DNA of 64,000 nt from Moritella dasanensis ArB 0140 (GCF_000276805.1 NZ_AKXQ01000023.1:1-64000), one strand, 5' to 3'; positions 8,695-16,714 are shown, numbered from the stretch's first letter. Numbers and translations: made by a program. The notes: generated by a model not told the origin, from the letters alone.

Positions 8695-8724
8695 CTTGAA
8701 AACGTCTCTCTGCATCCACATCTA
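8695..8724 (+). promoter_or_regulatory. Sigma32-type heat-shock promoter for the first sHSP gene
   Basis: CTTGAAA at 8695-8701 is followed after 14 nt by CCACATCTA at 8716-8724, close to the sigma32 consensus (CTTGAAA, then CCCCATNTA). The predicted transcript has a long 5' leader of about 165 nt before the ATG at 8895. The same spacing and near-identical -10 box recur upstream of htpG. Confidence 0.75.
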
Positions 8725-8833
8725 TTAATTAGGCGCTTTCGAGGCCTAACCAAAATAAAGTATCAACCACTGCCTAACGGAGTTTGTTGTGCTTAATGAA
8801 AATGACCATCAATAGAAATAAAATACATCATGG

Positions 8834-8896
8834 CTAGGCGCAAACTAATTTGGCTTAGTGACAATGATAATATTGCTCAATGGAGAATATGATTAT
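8834..8896 (+). promoter_or_regulatory. ROSE-like RNA thermometer in the sHSP mRNA leader
   Basis: Hairpin 8864-8896 pairs AUUGCUC with GAGAAU around an AAUG loop, with a single bulged G (8875) in the signature UUGCU, and continues through a mostly paired lower stem. The Shine-Dalgarno GGAG (8882-8885) and the first two bases of the AUG (8895-8897) lie inside the stem. A preceding hairpin (CUAGGC 8834-8839 with GCUUAG 8853-8858) completes a ROSE-like layout. ROSE elements melt at heat-shock temperature to release translation of small Hsp genes. Confidence 0.7.
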
Positions 8897-9347
8897 GCGT
8901 ACTTTCGACTTTACTCCCCTATACCGCAGTGCAATTGGTTTTGAACGTTTAGCAGCACTTGCTGAAACGGCTGCATCAAATCGCCAATCCGGCAACAACT
9001 TTCCTCCGTATAACATCGAACAAATCGATGATAATAATTATCGCATTACCATGGCTATCGCCGGTTTTGACGACGCTGAAATTGATATCTCAACGCAAAA
9101 TAATGAATTATTAGTCAAAGGCACCAAAGAAACTGTGGCCAAAGAAGACGATAAACGTACCTTCTTACACCGTGGTATCGCAGAGCGTAACTTTGAACGT
9201 AAATTTGAGCTAGCAGACCATGTTTTTGTCAACGGGGCAGACATGAAAAACGGCTTGTTGTTTATCGATTTAGAACGTCAGCTACCCGAAGCGATGAAGC
9301 CGCGTAAAATTGTTATTAACGGCGCGAAAACCCTATCTGCTGAGTAA
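8895..9347 (+). CDS. ibpA: Small heat shock protein, Hsp20/IbpA family
   Basis: 150 aa. It starts MRTFDFTPLYRSAIGFERL, matching the IbpA N-terminus, then the alpha-crystallin domain (about residues 35-125; NYRITMAIAGFDDAEIDISTQNNELLVKG ... FLHRGIAERNFERKFELADHVFVNGADMKNGLLFIDL) and a C-terminal tail with the P.A.KPRKIVI motif. It is an ATP-independent holdase that coats aggregating proteins for later disaggregation. The ATG at 8895 is preferred over upstream ATGs because GGAG lies 9 nt before it. Expression is likely dual: a sigma32 promoter and an RNA thermometer. Confidence 0.93.
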   Translation: MRTFDFTPLYRSAIGFERLAALAETAASNRQSGNNFPPYNIEQIDDNNYRITMAIAGFDDAEIDISTQNNELLVKGTKETVAKEDDKRTFLHRGIAERNFERKFELADHVFVNGADMKNGLLFIDLERQLPEAMKPRKIVINGAKTLSAE

Positions 9348-9506
9348 TACCGTATAAATACGGGTCATCGTTACGGATGATAGCTCTGCAGTAAACACCC
9401 AAAATAAACCACATTCGTCTTAGCGGGTATTATCTCGCTAAGCGGTAACACCCGAATCTCTTAAAAAACTTGGGTATATAAGTGCTGCTCAGCAGGCTTA
9501 TCGCTC

Positions 9507-9528
9507 TCTATTGTTTGAGGAAAATAGA
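9507..9528 (+). promoter_or_regulatory. ROSE-like hairpin masking the ribosome site of the second sHSP gene
   Basis: UCUAUUGUUU (9507-9516) pairs with GGAAAAUAGA (9519-9528), leaving one bulged G (9513) in UUGUU opposite the Shine-Dalgarno AGGA; the start codon at 9530 follows directly. It has the same architecture as the hairpin before the first sHSP gene. A further hairpin, CTTAGCG/CGCTAAG (9419-9442), lies upstream in the leader. Confidence 0.6.
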
Positions 9529-9529
9529 C

Positions 9530-10060
9530 ATGACTACAACGACAACATTCGATTTCGCACCACTCTATCGCCACGCAGTTGGCTTCGACCGATTTGCTAA
9601 CATGGCGCAAAAACTGATCGCGCAGCAACAGAATGACCAACAACGGACAGATCAGAAATTAACAGCCCAGCGTGCGGTTGATACTTGCAACGCTAAAAAA
9701 CGAGCGGTTAAAAATGCAAATGCTAAACGTACAGAAGCGAGTTATCCACGTTACAATATTAGCCAAACGGGTGAGCTCGATTATCAAATTACGCTGGCGC
9801 TAGCGGGCTTTTCACTGGACGAAATTGATATTACCGTGACCGCAAATGAGTTGGTTATCAGCGGTAAAAAGCTGCCTGTAGAAAAAAGCACAACGCTATT
9901 ACACCAAGGTATTAATCAAGCTAATTTCAAGCGTGAATTTGCCTTGGCCGATCATGTTCATGTTGTCAATGCTGATATGCATCAAGGGCTGTTGACGATT
10001 AATTTAAATCGTGAAATACCTGAATCATTACAACCACGTAAAATTGCTATTGGTCGTTAA
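9530..10060 (+). CDS. Small heat shock protein, Hsp20 family, with Gln/Lys linker
   Basis: 176 aa. The N-terminus (FDFAPLYRHAVGFDRFANMAQKLIA) and alpha-crystallin domain (YPRYNISQTGELDYQITLALAGFSLDEIDITVTANELVISGKK ... INQANFKREFALADHVHVVNADMHQGLLTINL) match IbpA/B proteins. An insertion of about 35 residues rich in Gln, Lys and Ala (residues about 27-60) separates them and is absent from the neighbour. ATG 9530 is supported by GAGG upstream. It is probably the client-release partner of the first sHSP, as with IbpB, and may be read from the same transcript. Confidence 0.9.
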   Translation: MTTTTTFDFAPLYRHAVGFDRFANMAQKLIAQQQNDQQRTDQKLTAQRAVDTCNAKKRAVKNANAKRTEASYPRYNISQTGELDYQITLALAGFSLDEIDITVTANELVISGKKLPVEKSTTLLHQGINQANFKREFALADHVHVVNADMHQGLLTINLNREIPESLQPRKIAIGR

Positions 10061-10120
10061 CAGGCCGTCTAAAGCAACGTTATAAAATACGGCTGTAAGA
10101 CACCGTTTTCAACCTATTAA

Positions 10121-10147
10121 AGCGCATCAATTTTGATGCGCTTTTTT
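10121..10147 (+). terminator. Rho-independent terminator after the sHSP genes
   Basis: AGCGCATCA and TGATGCGCT form a perfect 9-bp stem with a 4-nt loop, followed by TTTTTG. Confidence 0.9.
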
Positions 10148-10281
10148 GTTATTTATTGTTATTTTATATGCAACACCACGACAAATTTTATTCATCGTCA
10201 CGACAAAAAGAACTCATTTGCCAAATCTTGTCTCAAAGCGTTTAATCGCATTCTTTCGCGACTAAAAGGGGATAGGCGGAA

Positions 10282-11310
10282 ATGACATTTACTCAACGAT
10301 TACATCAGAATTTAAATCTTTGGTTTTGTTCGATTAAAGTGTTACGACCTTATAAACAACAATCGGCTCCCGGCGCTGTTTTATTAGGTGTCGCTGCGGA
10401 TGGTCGATTCCCGAGTAATGTTGTCGCGGATAACAGTGTCGTTAACTTGCTATCAAAACCGGGTGGCTTAGAAAGTATTGCTCGACGTGTTATGCATGCG
10501 GCATTCACTAAAACCAATATACCGGTTTATAACGCCGGTATGCTCGATGATATCGACGGTTTTGATGATTTGGATGTCGATGATATTCAACTGGAACAAT
10601 ACCTAAAAGTACTGGTGTATTTAATGGCGGGTCATTTCCCTATTACGATAGGCAGTGCGGATTCCATTTCAATCGCCAACTATCAAGCGTTATCGGCGCA
10701 TTTATACCAACAGCAATACCATCAACACCAGCATAACAAATGGTATGGCAGTGATTATGTCGCCGGTAATAACAAAATAGGAATTATTAATTTTGACCCG
10801 AACTTTGAGTTACGATTAACACCGTCACCTAAGCTGGATTCTGCATTCAATGCAGTGAATCAATATTGCTTGGAGACATTTAGAATTTTTAATTATTTAG
10901 GATTAGGCATTTGTAAACGCACAAACTCTGTAGACACGTTTGATTATGCTAAGCAGCTCGGTTGTGATTGGCTATTGGATAAACACATGAGTATCACGCA
11001 TTGTGAACTCATTGAAGAAACATTAGCGCGATTCATTGAGCAAGTAGACCATATTCATTTGAGTGTCGATTTAGCGGTTATCTGTGAGCAGGTATTGCAG
11101 TCCAAGGAGAGTCATTTACATTCAAGTCAGACCCAGGGCATCACCCTAGAAATACTGACTTTTGCGTTAAAGATTATCGCGCGTAGTGGCAAGTTGAAAA
11201 TGCTCGATATCGTCACGCTAAACCCTGAACTGGATTACAGCCATAAAACCGCTGCTTATGTGTCATCGATTATCTGTCCGGTATTACAACACCTGAAGGT
11301 ATCGAATTAA
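10282..11310 (+). CDS. Ureohydrolase (arginase/formiminoglutamase) fold protein with lost metal ligands
   Basis: 342 aa, full length for the arginase/agmatinase/HutG superfamily. Fold landmarks are visible: GIINFDPNFELR where family members have DAHxD, HIHLSVDLAV where they have S-x-D-x-D, and IVTLNPELDYSHKTA where they have ElnPxxDxxxxTA. The manganese ligands are substituted: His to Asn and Asp to Glu in the first motif, the second Asp to Ala in SVDLA, and no GGDHS/GGGHE motif (GSADSI instead). It is therefore probably a pseudoenzyme with a binding or regulatory role. Good length and codon use argue against a decaying pseudogene. rimK starts 88 nt downstream. Confidence 0.7.
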   Translation: MTFTQRLHQNLNLWFCSIKVLRPYKQQSAPGAVLLGVAADGRFPSNVVADNSVVNLLSKPGGLESIARRVMHAAFTKTNIPVYNAGMLDDIDGFDDLDVDDIQLEQYLKVLVYLMAGHFPITIGSADSISIANYQALSAHLYQQQYHQHQHNKWYGSDYVAGNNKIGIINFDPNFELRLTPSPKLDSAFNAVNQYCLETFRIFNYLGLGICKRTNSVDTFDYAKQLGCDWLLDKHMSITHCELIEETLARFIEQVDHIHLSVDLAVICEQVLQSKESHLHSSQTQGITLEILTFALKIIARSGKLKMLDIVTLNPELDYSHKTAAYVSSIICPVLQHLKVSN

Positions 11311-11398
11311 TTTATGAAATTGTGATTGTTGGTGATGTTGATTACCGCAGTTAAGAACAATTATTAAGTGTTATTAAAAGTTAAATAGAGAAAGTAAA

Positions 11399-12277
11399 AT
11401 GAAAATAGCCATTTTATCGCAAGGCCCAACGTTATACTCAACACGCCGCATTGTGGAAACTTGTTTAGACCATGGGCATGAGCCTGTGGTGATTGATGTA
11501 TTACGTTGTTACATGAATATTAACGATACCAAACCTTCCATTCACTTTGATGGTCAAAGCCTCGAGGGGTTTGATGCGGTGATCCCGCGCATTGGTACCG
11601 AAGTCAGCTTTTACGGTTGTGCGGTATTACGCCAGTTTGAAATGATGGGGGTATTTACCATTAATCCGTCGTTGGCTATTACCTGCTCACGGGACAAATT
11701 ACAGTCGCTGCAGTTACTCAGCCAGAAAAATATTGGTATGCCAGTGACTGGGTTTGCCAATTCACCAACCGATATCCCGGATGTGATCAGTTTGGTGGGC
11801 GGGGCACCTTTAGTGATAAAATTGCTAGAAGGTACTCAAGGCATTGGTGTGGTGTTAGCAGAAACGAATCAAGCTGCTGAGAGTGTGCTTGAGGCGTTTA
11901 TGGGCATGAAAGCCAACATACTGGTGCAAGAATATATCAAGGAATCGAAAGGCGCCGATATTCGCTGTTTTGTGATTGGTGATGAAGTTGTCGCTGCGAT
12001 GAAACGCCAAGCACCTGAAGGCGAGTTTAGATCGAACTTGCATCGCGGTGGTCATGCTTGTCAGATTGATATTACCTCTGAAGAGCGTGCAACGGCGATT
12101 GCAGCAACGCAAGCGATGGGTTTGAAAGTCGCAGGTGTTGATTTGTTACGCTCTGAGCGCGGACCGTTGATTATGGAAGTAAACTCTTCACCAGGGTTGG
12201 AAGGTATTGAACGAGCAACGGATATCGATATTGCTAAGTTAATCATTACTTACATTGAAGAGAATATGGCAAGCTAA
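11399..12277 (+). CDS. rimK: RimK, ATP-grasp glutamate ligase
   Basis: 292 aa, close to E. coli RimK (300 aa) over its length. It has the N-terminal [11 protein letters not shown] segment, the ATP-grasp core ([54 protein letters not shown]), FRSNLHRGG and the metal-binding [17 protein letters not shown]. RimK adds glutamate residues to the C-terminus of ribosomal protein S6 and can make poly-glutamate. An upstream ureohydrolase-like gene on the same strand may be co-transcribed. Confidence 0.95.
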   Translation: MKIAILSQGPTLYSTRRIVETCLDHGHEPVVIDVLRCYMNINDTKPSIHFDGQSLEGFDAVIPRIGTEVSFYGCAVLRQFEMMGVFTINPSLAITCSRDKLQSLQLLSQKNIGMPVTGFANSPTDIPDVISLVGGAPLVIKLLEGTQGIGVVLAETNQAAESVLEAFMGMKANILVQEYIKESKGADIRCFVIGDEVVAAMKRQAPEGEFRSNLHRGGHACQIDITSEERATAIAATQAMGLKVAGVDLLRSERGPLIMEVNSSPGLEGIERATDIDIAKLIITYIEENMAS

Positions 12278-12296
12278 CCGCGAGTAGTTGATAGAG

Positions 12297-12461
12297 TAAT
12301 ACCAATTCCGAAAATTAAGTGATCAAAATGATATTGCTCCTGCAAACCGCTCAAGACATCCCTGTTCGCTTAGACAAGGCCATCCATGGCATGTCTATTT
12401 GCGATAGGTTTGCGATAGCAATAGCATTTTTCTGTACAGTTATTTATAGGCATTGGTATAA
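12297..12461. mobile_element. MITE-like palindromic element
   Basis: An approximately 165-bp non-coding element with terminal inverted repeats AATACCAATTCC and GGCATTGGTATA (12449-12460). The two halves are imperfectly complementary over about 65 nt each: TGATATTGCTCCTGCAAACC on the left matches the complement of GGTTTGCGATAGCAATAGCA on the right, and AGACATCC matches GGCATGTCT. It would fold into one long hairpin. It encodes nothing and looks like a dispersed miniature element of marine gammaproteobacteria; copy number cannot be judged here. Confidence 0.6.
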
Positions 12462-12514
12462 AGAGTAGAAAGTCGAGAATAGAGAATAGAAAGTAGAAGG
12501 TAGAAAGTGCTTTT

Positions 12515-12553
12515 CGATAATATCCACCGTCATTATTATCGTGGATATTATCG
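12515..12553. repeat. Perfect 13-bp inverted repeat downstream of DUF413 copy 2
   Basis: CGATAATATCCAC (12515-12527) and GTGGATATTATCG (12541-12553) flank a 13-nt loop. It lies after the stop of the minus-strand DUF413 gene. There is no T-run on the minus side, so terminator function is uncertain. Confidence 0.5.
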
Positions 12554-12571
12554 TTTACATTGCGGATCCTG

Positions 12572-12952
12572 TCATAAGTCGAATGCTAAACTTCCGTATT
12601 CCTCATCGTTATCATCTTCTTCTGTACTGATATTCAGACCTGAATCATCACGCACGGGTGTTGCTCGTTTGGATTTTACTCGGATGGTCAGATTATTATC
12701 GAAACGCGTGATCTTGTTGTTGTATTTACGCCAGCAGCGCGCAAAGTGAGAGGTGGTAGGTAACTCACCATCTAATTCAGCCAAGAAATAGTATTCAGCA
12801 GCGGTTAGTGGCAGTAAATTACCTTCTTGTAATTGCCGCATGGTTAAACCATAGCTTTCTAGAATGGTGACTTCTTCTGGACTGAAAGTACTGTTTGTTT
12901 TAAAACCAAAAGGGAAATGTAATTCATCTAATAATACACCCATATTTCTCAT
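12572..12952 (-). CDS. DUF413 / MaoP-like protein (copy 2)
   Basis: 126 aa paralog of the gene at 8150. The cores align closely (MGVLLDELHFPFGFKTNSTFSPEEVTILESYGLTMRQLQEGNLLPLTAAEYYFLAELDGELPTTSHFARCWRKYNNKI). As in copy 1, the tail is acidic (STEEDDNDEEYGSLAFDL). The DUF413 family includes E. coli MaoP, an Ori-macrodomain factor. The two copies flank the sHSP-rimK block on the same strand, so either the block inserted between duplicates or a duplication was followed by divergence. Confidence 0.75.
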   Translation of the reverse strand: MRNMGVLLDELHFPFGFKTNSTFSPEEVTILESYGLTMRQLQEGNLLPLTAAEYYFLAELDGELPTTSHFARCWRKYNNKITRFDNNLTIRVKSKRATPVRDDSGLNISTEEDDNDEEYGSLAFDL

Positions 12953-13119
12953 GTCATCAACCTCATCATTTTTTGCAGATAATCGTTTAGTTTTTATAAC
13001 TTGTACAACAAAAAAAATTGCTGGTGACGATGAACAGATTGATTTATTTTTTTGGCTAAGAGGGTGTAGTATTTGTATCTGGTGTGGTGCGTCAACACCG
13101 TCATATTGAGGAATTGAAA

Positions 13120-13278
13120 GTGGCTAAATTAGATCTTAAATTTAAAAAAAAACCAGTCTTTAGATTTGATGATGATAATGAGATAGGTATTGCAGTGCGT
13201 AAGCAAGAACAGCGTTCGCGTCGCAACTTACGTAAAGCGAAGAAAGAGATGGATGATGATGACAGCTTTATCCATTAA
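13120..13278 (+). CDS. Small highly charged protein, unknown
   Basis: 52 aa from a GTG start with GAGGA 7 nt upstream. Basic and acidic residues dominate: LDLKFKKKPVFRFDDDNEIG, then QEQRSRRNLRKAKKEMDDDDSF. There is no membrane segment or signal. The composition suggests a nucleic-acid- or ribosome-associated small protein, but I do not recognise the family. It is divergent from DUF413 copy 2 and followed by a strong terminator, so it is probably a monocistronic real gene. Confidence 0.55.
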   Translation: MAKLDLKFKKKPVFRFDDDNEIGIAVRKQEQRSRRNLRKAKKEMDDDDSFIH

Positions 13279-13358
13279 GGCTAAATAGGCTAGTGAGGTA
13301 AGTTAGTTCGGTAAGGTAGTTAGAGTCGTTAGATTAAATAAGCTCGCTAAAATTATTC

Positions 13359-13402
13359 GCGCTTTAGTCGTTTGAACCCACGACTAAAGCGCTGTTGTTT
13401 TT
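13359..13402 (+). terminator. Rho-independent terminator
   Basis: GCGCTTTAGTCG (13359-13370) and CGACTAAAGCGC (13381-13392) form a perfect 12-bp stem, followed by TGTTGTTTTTAT. Confidence 0.85.
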
Positions 13403-13448
13403 ATCGCTTAATATTCTTCACCACAACGACGTCTAAATTAAGCTATGC

Positions 13449-14294
13449 CTAAATTAAACTGTCGAAAGCCGCCATGGTCGAATCACACTTAATCACGCGA
13501 CCATGGCCTTGACCTTGTGTTGGTATTAAGGTGATTTTAGTTGCCGCGTTAGCCGCTAATTCTGAAGTCGCGAAATCAGCAAATCTATCACGTTTATCGT
13601 GCACTATCGTTGTTGCATGATGACGAGAGACCAGTTTTTGATAAGGGTTGATGGTATCTAAACTGTATTCATATTTGTCTTCAATATGTTCGATCATCGC
13701 GCCAAATAACTTCATTGAATATCCCGATTTACCCACCATGTTATATAAGTTATCGACGTAGTTGAGCACAGGTGCAATTAATAACAGTGGCAGCGCATCG
13801 ACTTTTGGATGACGGCTTTCGAGTACCGATGCCGAGCCCATGCTGTGGGCTATGATACCTGCGACATCATCGACGTTATCAACGAGTTCATCAAAAGCTT
13901 GTACAAAAGCGGGCAGGTGAGCATGGCGACCTTCGCTTTGTCCATGTGCAGGGTGATCGTAAGCTAGCGCAGTAAAACCTTGTGCAGCGATGTGTTCCAT
14001 TAACGGAAAAAACTGACTCGCACTACCAGACCAGCCATGGCTTAAGATCCACACCGGACCATTACCTATTTGATAAGTATTTAACCGCCCTTCAGAGGTC
14101 AAATGAGTCGAGCGTAATAAGCCCACTGGATCATCGCTGTTTGACGTACTACGTACAGGGGTAAGCAATAAGTTACGTGTTGTTTTTATGGCGTGTTTCG
14201 GTGCGATACTGTGATGTAATCGGGTTCCGATATTAATCATGCTACGACGGATAGTAAACTTGCTACGGGTATTAAAATAAATGTTGCTGCTCAT
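13449..14294 (-). CDS. Alpha/beta hydrolase
   Basis: 281 aa. It shows the oxyanion-hole motif SHGWSGSASQF (about residue 85), the nucleophile elbow AHSMGSAS, a likely acid in HDKRDRFA and the catalytic His in GQGHGRVI. The substrate is unknown; the fold covers esterases and lipases. ATG 14294 has AAGGAA 6 nt upstream, whereas the ATG seven codons earlier has no ribosome site. A TetR-type operator lies just upstream and is shared with the adjacent TetR gene, so expression is probably repressed by that protein. Confidence 0.85.
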   Translation of the reverse strand: MSSNIYFNTRSKFTIRRSMINIGTRLHHSIAPKHAIKTTRNLLLTPVRSTSNSDDPVGLLRSTHLTSEGRLNTYQIGNGPVWILSHGWSGSASQFFPLMEHIAAQGFTALAYDHPAHGQSEGRHAHLPAFVQAFDELVDNVDDVAGIIAHSMGSASVLESRHPKVDALPLLLIAPVLNYVDNLYNMVGKSGYSMKLFGAMIEHIEDKYEYSLDTINPYQKLVSRHHATTIVHDKRDRFADFATSELAANAATKITLIPTQGQGHGRVIKCDSTMAAFDSLI

Positions 14295-14318
14295 GGTAAG
14301 TTCCTTAAATAACACCCT

Positions 14319-14339
14319 TTAAACGAACGGTCGTGCTAT
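14319..14339 (-). promoter_or_regulatory. TetR-type operator upstream of the hydrolase
   Basis: Read on the minus strand: AGCACGACCGTTCGTTT (14321-14337), with palindromic core ACGA-N-CG-N-TCGT. An almost identical site lies before the TetR gene at 15104. Confidence 0.65.
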
Positions 14340-14459
14340 TTCTGTTGTGTTTAAAAGGCGTCGCCGCCCATTATTTGTTAGGTCTAAGTTTATTGATTAA
14401 GTCTAAATTAACTACTTTGTCTTATTAAACTAGGTGCCTCATTAAACTATTCTGACGTA

Positions 14460-15047
14460 TTATTGCCACTGCTTATAAAGTTGTTTTACGCCTTGCCAAA
14501 AAAGGCTGCGTTCATCATTTTCAAGTTCGATGGAATGGAACAAGTGACTGCTTAAATACAGGCCATAAAATTGGAACACCGCTTGTCTTGGATCTAAGTC
14601 TTTGCGGAATAAGCCACTTTGTTGACCTTTACTGATCTGTATTTCTAAATAGCTGATCCAAGTATGCAGTTGCTTACGTAATGTTTGCTGCAAGATGTCT
14701 TGGTTACTATTACTTTCTTTCCACGCATCCATAAACATACAGCTGCCTTGGAATGAATGGTTCCAGTCTAACCAGTGGTGTAACAAGGATTGTAAGCGCG
14801 TACTCACATCGATATGTTGCTCGCGCCTCACGGCCACTATTACACGTTCGTTAAAACATTCACCGGCATATTCAATCACCGCGACTTGCAAGTTTTCTTT
14901 GGAATTAAAATGTGAAAACAAACCACTTTTAGACATGCCACAGGTTTTGGCAAGCACACCAATCGTTAAACTCTCTAGCCCAGTTTCACTGGCGATGGTG
15001 AAAGCTATATTGAGGATATGTTCGCGGGTTATACGACCTTTACTCAT
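14460..15047 (-). CDS. TetR-family transcriptional regulator
   Basis: 195 aa. The N-terminal helix-turn-helix is typical (ITREHILNIAFTIASETGLESLTIGVLAKTCGMSKSGLFSHFNSKENLQVAVIEYA), and the all-helical ligand domain follows. It lies directly upstream of the alpha/beta hydrolase on the same strand. Matching palindromic sites in front of both genes indicate autoregulation and control of the hydrolase. The inducer is unknown. Confidence 0.9.
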   Translation of the reverse strand: MSKGRITREHILNIAFTIASETGLESLTIGVLAKTCGMSKSGLFSHFNSKENLQVAVIEYAGECFNERVIVAVRREQHIDVSTRLQSLLHHWLDWNHSFQGSCMFMDAWKESNSNQDILQQTLRKQLHTWISYLEIQISKGQQSGLFRKDLDPRQAVFQFYGLYLSSHLFHSIELENDERSLFWQGVKQLYKQWQ

Positions 15048-15103
15048 GACTATCCTTTAGGCTTGTTAGTGTGCTGGTTGTTTTATCAATGAAGACATTT
15101 TTA

Positions 15104-15120
15104 GCACGACCGTTCTTTTA
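15104..15120 (+). promoter_or_regulatory. TetR-type operator upstream of the TetR gene
   Basis: AGCACGACCGTTCTTTT, matching the site before the hydrolase (14321-14337) at 15 or 16 of 17 positions. It lies about 60 nt before the TetR start codon, in a promoter position. The rest of the 15048-15368 gap holds nothing else I can assign. Confidence 0.65.
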
Positions 15121-15368
15121 ATGCCAGCGTATGGTGAGTAATAGCTATAAAATATAACTAAGGTGGTAGCGTTAGAGGGCTGTTGATGTTATTTGTTGTG
15201 GTTGATTATGGTTACTGCGATACAAATTCGGGATCTTTTGTGCTGAGTTTTGTCAAAATATGGAAATTAAATAAGGTATTTAGTGTTATTAATAAAGATC
15301 TGCTCTACACACTTACACAGGGATCGTTTATGCTTAAGTCAATTTTAAAAGTGAATTAAGGAAGTCGT

Positions 15369-16496
15369 ATGCGGATCACCGCCAATTTTGATGCTGGTAA
15401 TATTGAAGTTATTAATTTAGATGACAAAAATGATGTTCAACTTGCGATCCGTCCGGACGTAGGTGAAGAGTTTTTCCAATGGTTTAACTTCCGTGTTGAA
15501 GGTGTAGTCGGTGAGCAATATACACTGAACATCATGAATGCTGGTGAAGCGGCTTATTTAGAAGGTTGGGAAAACTACCAAGCAGTTGCATCGTATGATC
15601 GCCAGCACTGGTTCCGTATTCCGACTTTTTATAAAGACGGTAAATTAACTATCATTGCCGATATGGATTGTGAATCAATGCAAATCGCATACTTTGCCCC
15701 GTACAGTTATGAACGTCATCAAGATCTACTTGCTGCTGTGCAAATGCACCCGCTAGTAAGCTTAGAGCACCTTGGTGAAACAATTGATAAACGTGACTTA
15801 ACGTTAGTTAAAATTGGTGATGGCGCGGAAGGCAAACGTAACATCTGGATCACTGCTCGTCAGCATCCAGGCGAAACAATGGCTGAATGGTTAGTTGATG
15901 GCTTAATGCATAGCTTACTTGATAGTGACAACCCAACGGGTAAAGCATTATTAGACAAAGCTAACTTCTACATCGTGCCAAATATGAATCCAGACGGCAG
16001 CGCACGTGGTCATCTACGTACCAATGCACTCGGTGTAAACCTTAACCGCGAATGGTTAAACCCAAGCTTAGAAAAAAGCCCAGAAGTATTCCATACCATC
16101 AATAAGATGAAAGAAACTGGCGTGGATTTATTCTATGACGTACACGGTGATGAAGCATTACCTTTCGTATTCCTAGCGGGTTCTCAAGGTACGCCAAGCT
16201 ATAACGACAGATTAGCTAAATTACGTGATCGTTTCTCTGAAGTGTTCAAACTAGCAAGTGCAGACTTCCAGTCAGAATTTGGTTATGACGTTGATGCACC
16301 TGGTACTGCAAATATGACTGTTGCGACTAACTGGGTTGCTGAAGAGTTTGATTGCTTAGCAAATACCATGGAAATGCCATTTAAAGACAATGATAACTTA
16401 CCTGACCCTATGATGGGTTGGTCACCAGAGCGTTCTATTAAGCTTGGTGAAGCGTCATTAGTGGCGATGTTAGCTGTGGTTGACGACTTACGTTAA
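15369..16496 (+). CDS. M14-family zinc carboxypeptidase (cytosolic CPN type)
   Basis: 375 aa without a signal peptide. An N-terminal beta domain (about 1-125) precedes the M14 catalytic domain: zinc ligands His and Glu in RQHPGETMAEW, third ligand His in DVHGDEALPF, substrate-binding NPDGSARGHLRTNALGVNLNREW, and catalytic Glu in NTMEMPF. Bacterial cytosolic carboxypeptidase-like proteins remove C-terminal residues; the physiological substrate is unknown. A possible link to RimK-type glutamate tails is speculative. AAGGAAG precedes the ATG. Confidence 0.9.
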   Translation: MRITANFDAGNIEVINLDDKNDVQLAIRPDVGEEFFQWFNFRVEGVVGEQYTLNIMNAGEAAYLEGWENYQAVASYDRQHWFRIPTFYKDGKLTIIADMDCESMQIAYFAPYSYERHQDLLAAVQMHPLVSLEHLGETIDKRDLTLVKIGDGAEGKRNIWITARQHPGETMAEWLVDGLMHSLLDSDNPTGKALLDKANFYIVPNMNPDGSARGHLRTNALGVNLNREWLNPSLEKSPEVFHTINKMKETGVDLFYDVHGDEALPFVFLAGSQGTPSYNDRLAKLRDRFSEVFKLASADFQSEFGYDVDAPGTANMTVATNWVAEEFDCLANTMEMPFKDNDNLPDPMMGWSPERSIKLGEASLVAMLAVVDDLR

Positions 16497-16536
16497 TTTT
16501 TAATTGACCTGATGGTTGCTTATAAATAACGATATT

Positions 16537-16584
16537 AAGCCCGTTAGTTTACTGTTTTTAAAACAGGACTGATGGGCTTTTTTG
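16537..16584 (+). terminator. Rho-independent terminator
   Basis: The outer stem AGCCC/GGGCT and inner stem CTGTTTT/AAAACAG are followed by TTTTTT; located after the carboxypeptidase. Confidence 0.85.
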
Positions 16585-16714
16585 TATCTGTAATGCGAAA
16601 TAGGCGAGCTTTTGTGAGCTATATCAATTTGTTGAATTAATTAACGTGGTCTAAATAACGAATGTAGACATATACTCAATAATAGTTGATCAAGTTCGGT
16701 GAAGGATATGGGTT

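Noticed and set aside
12507-12749. 80-codon plus-strand frame over DUF413 copy 2
   Set aside because: Antisense to a recognised family and starts in an inverted repeat.
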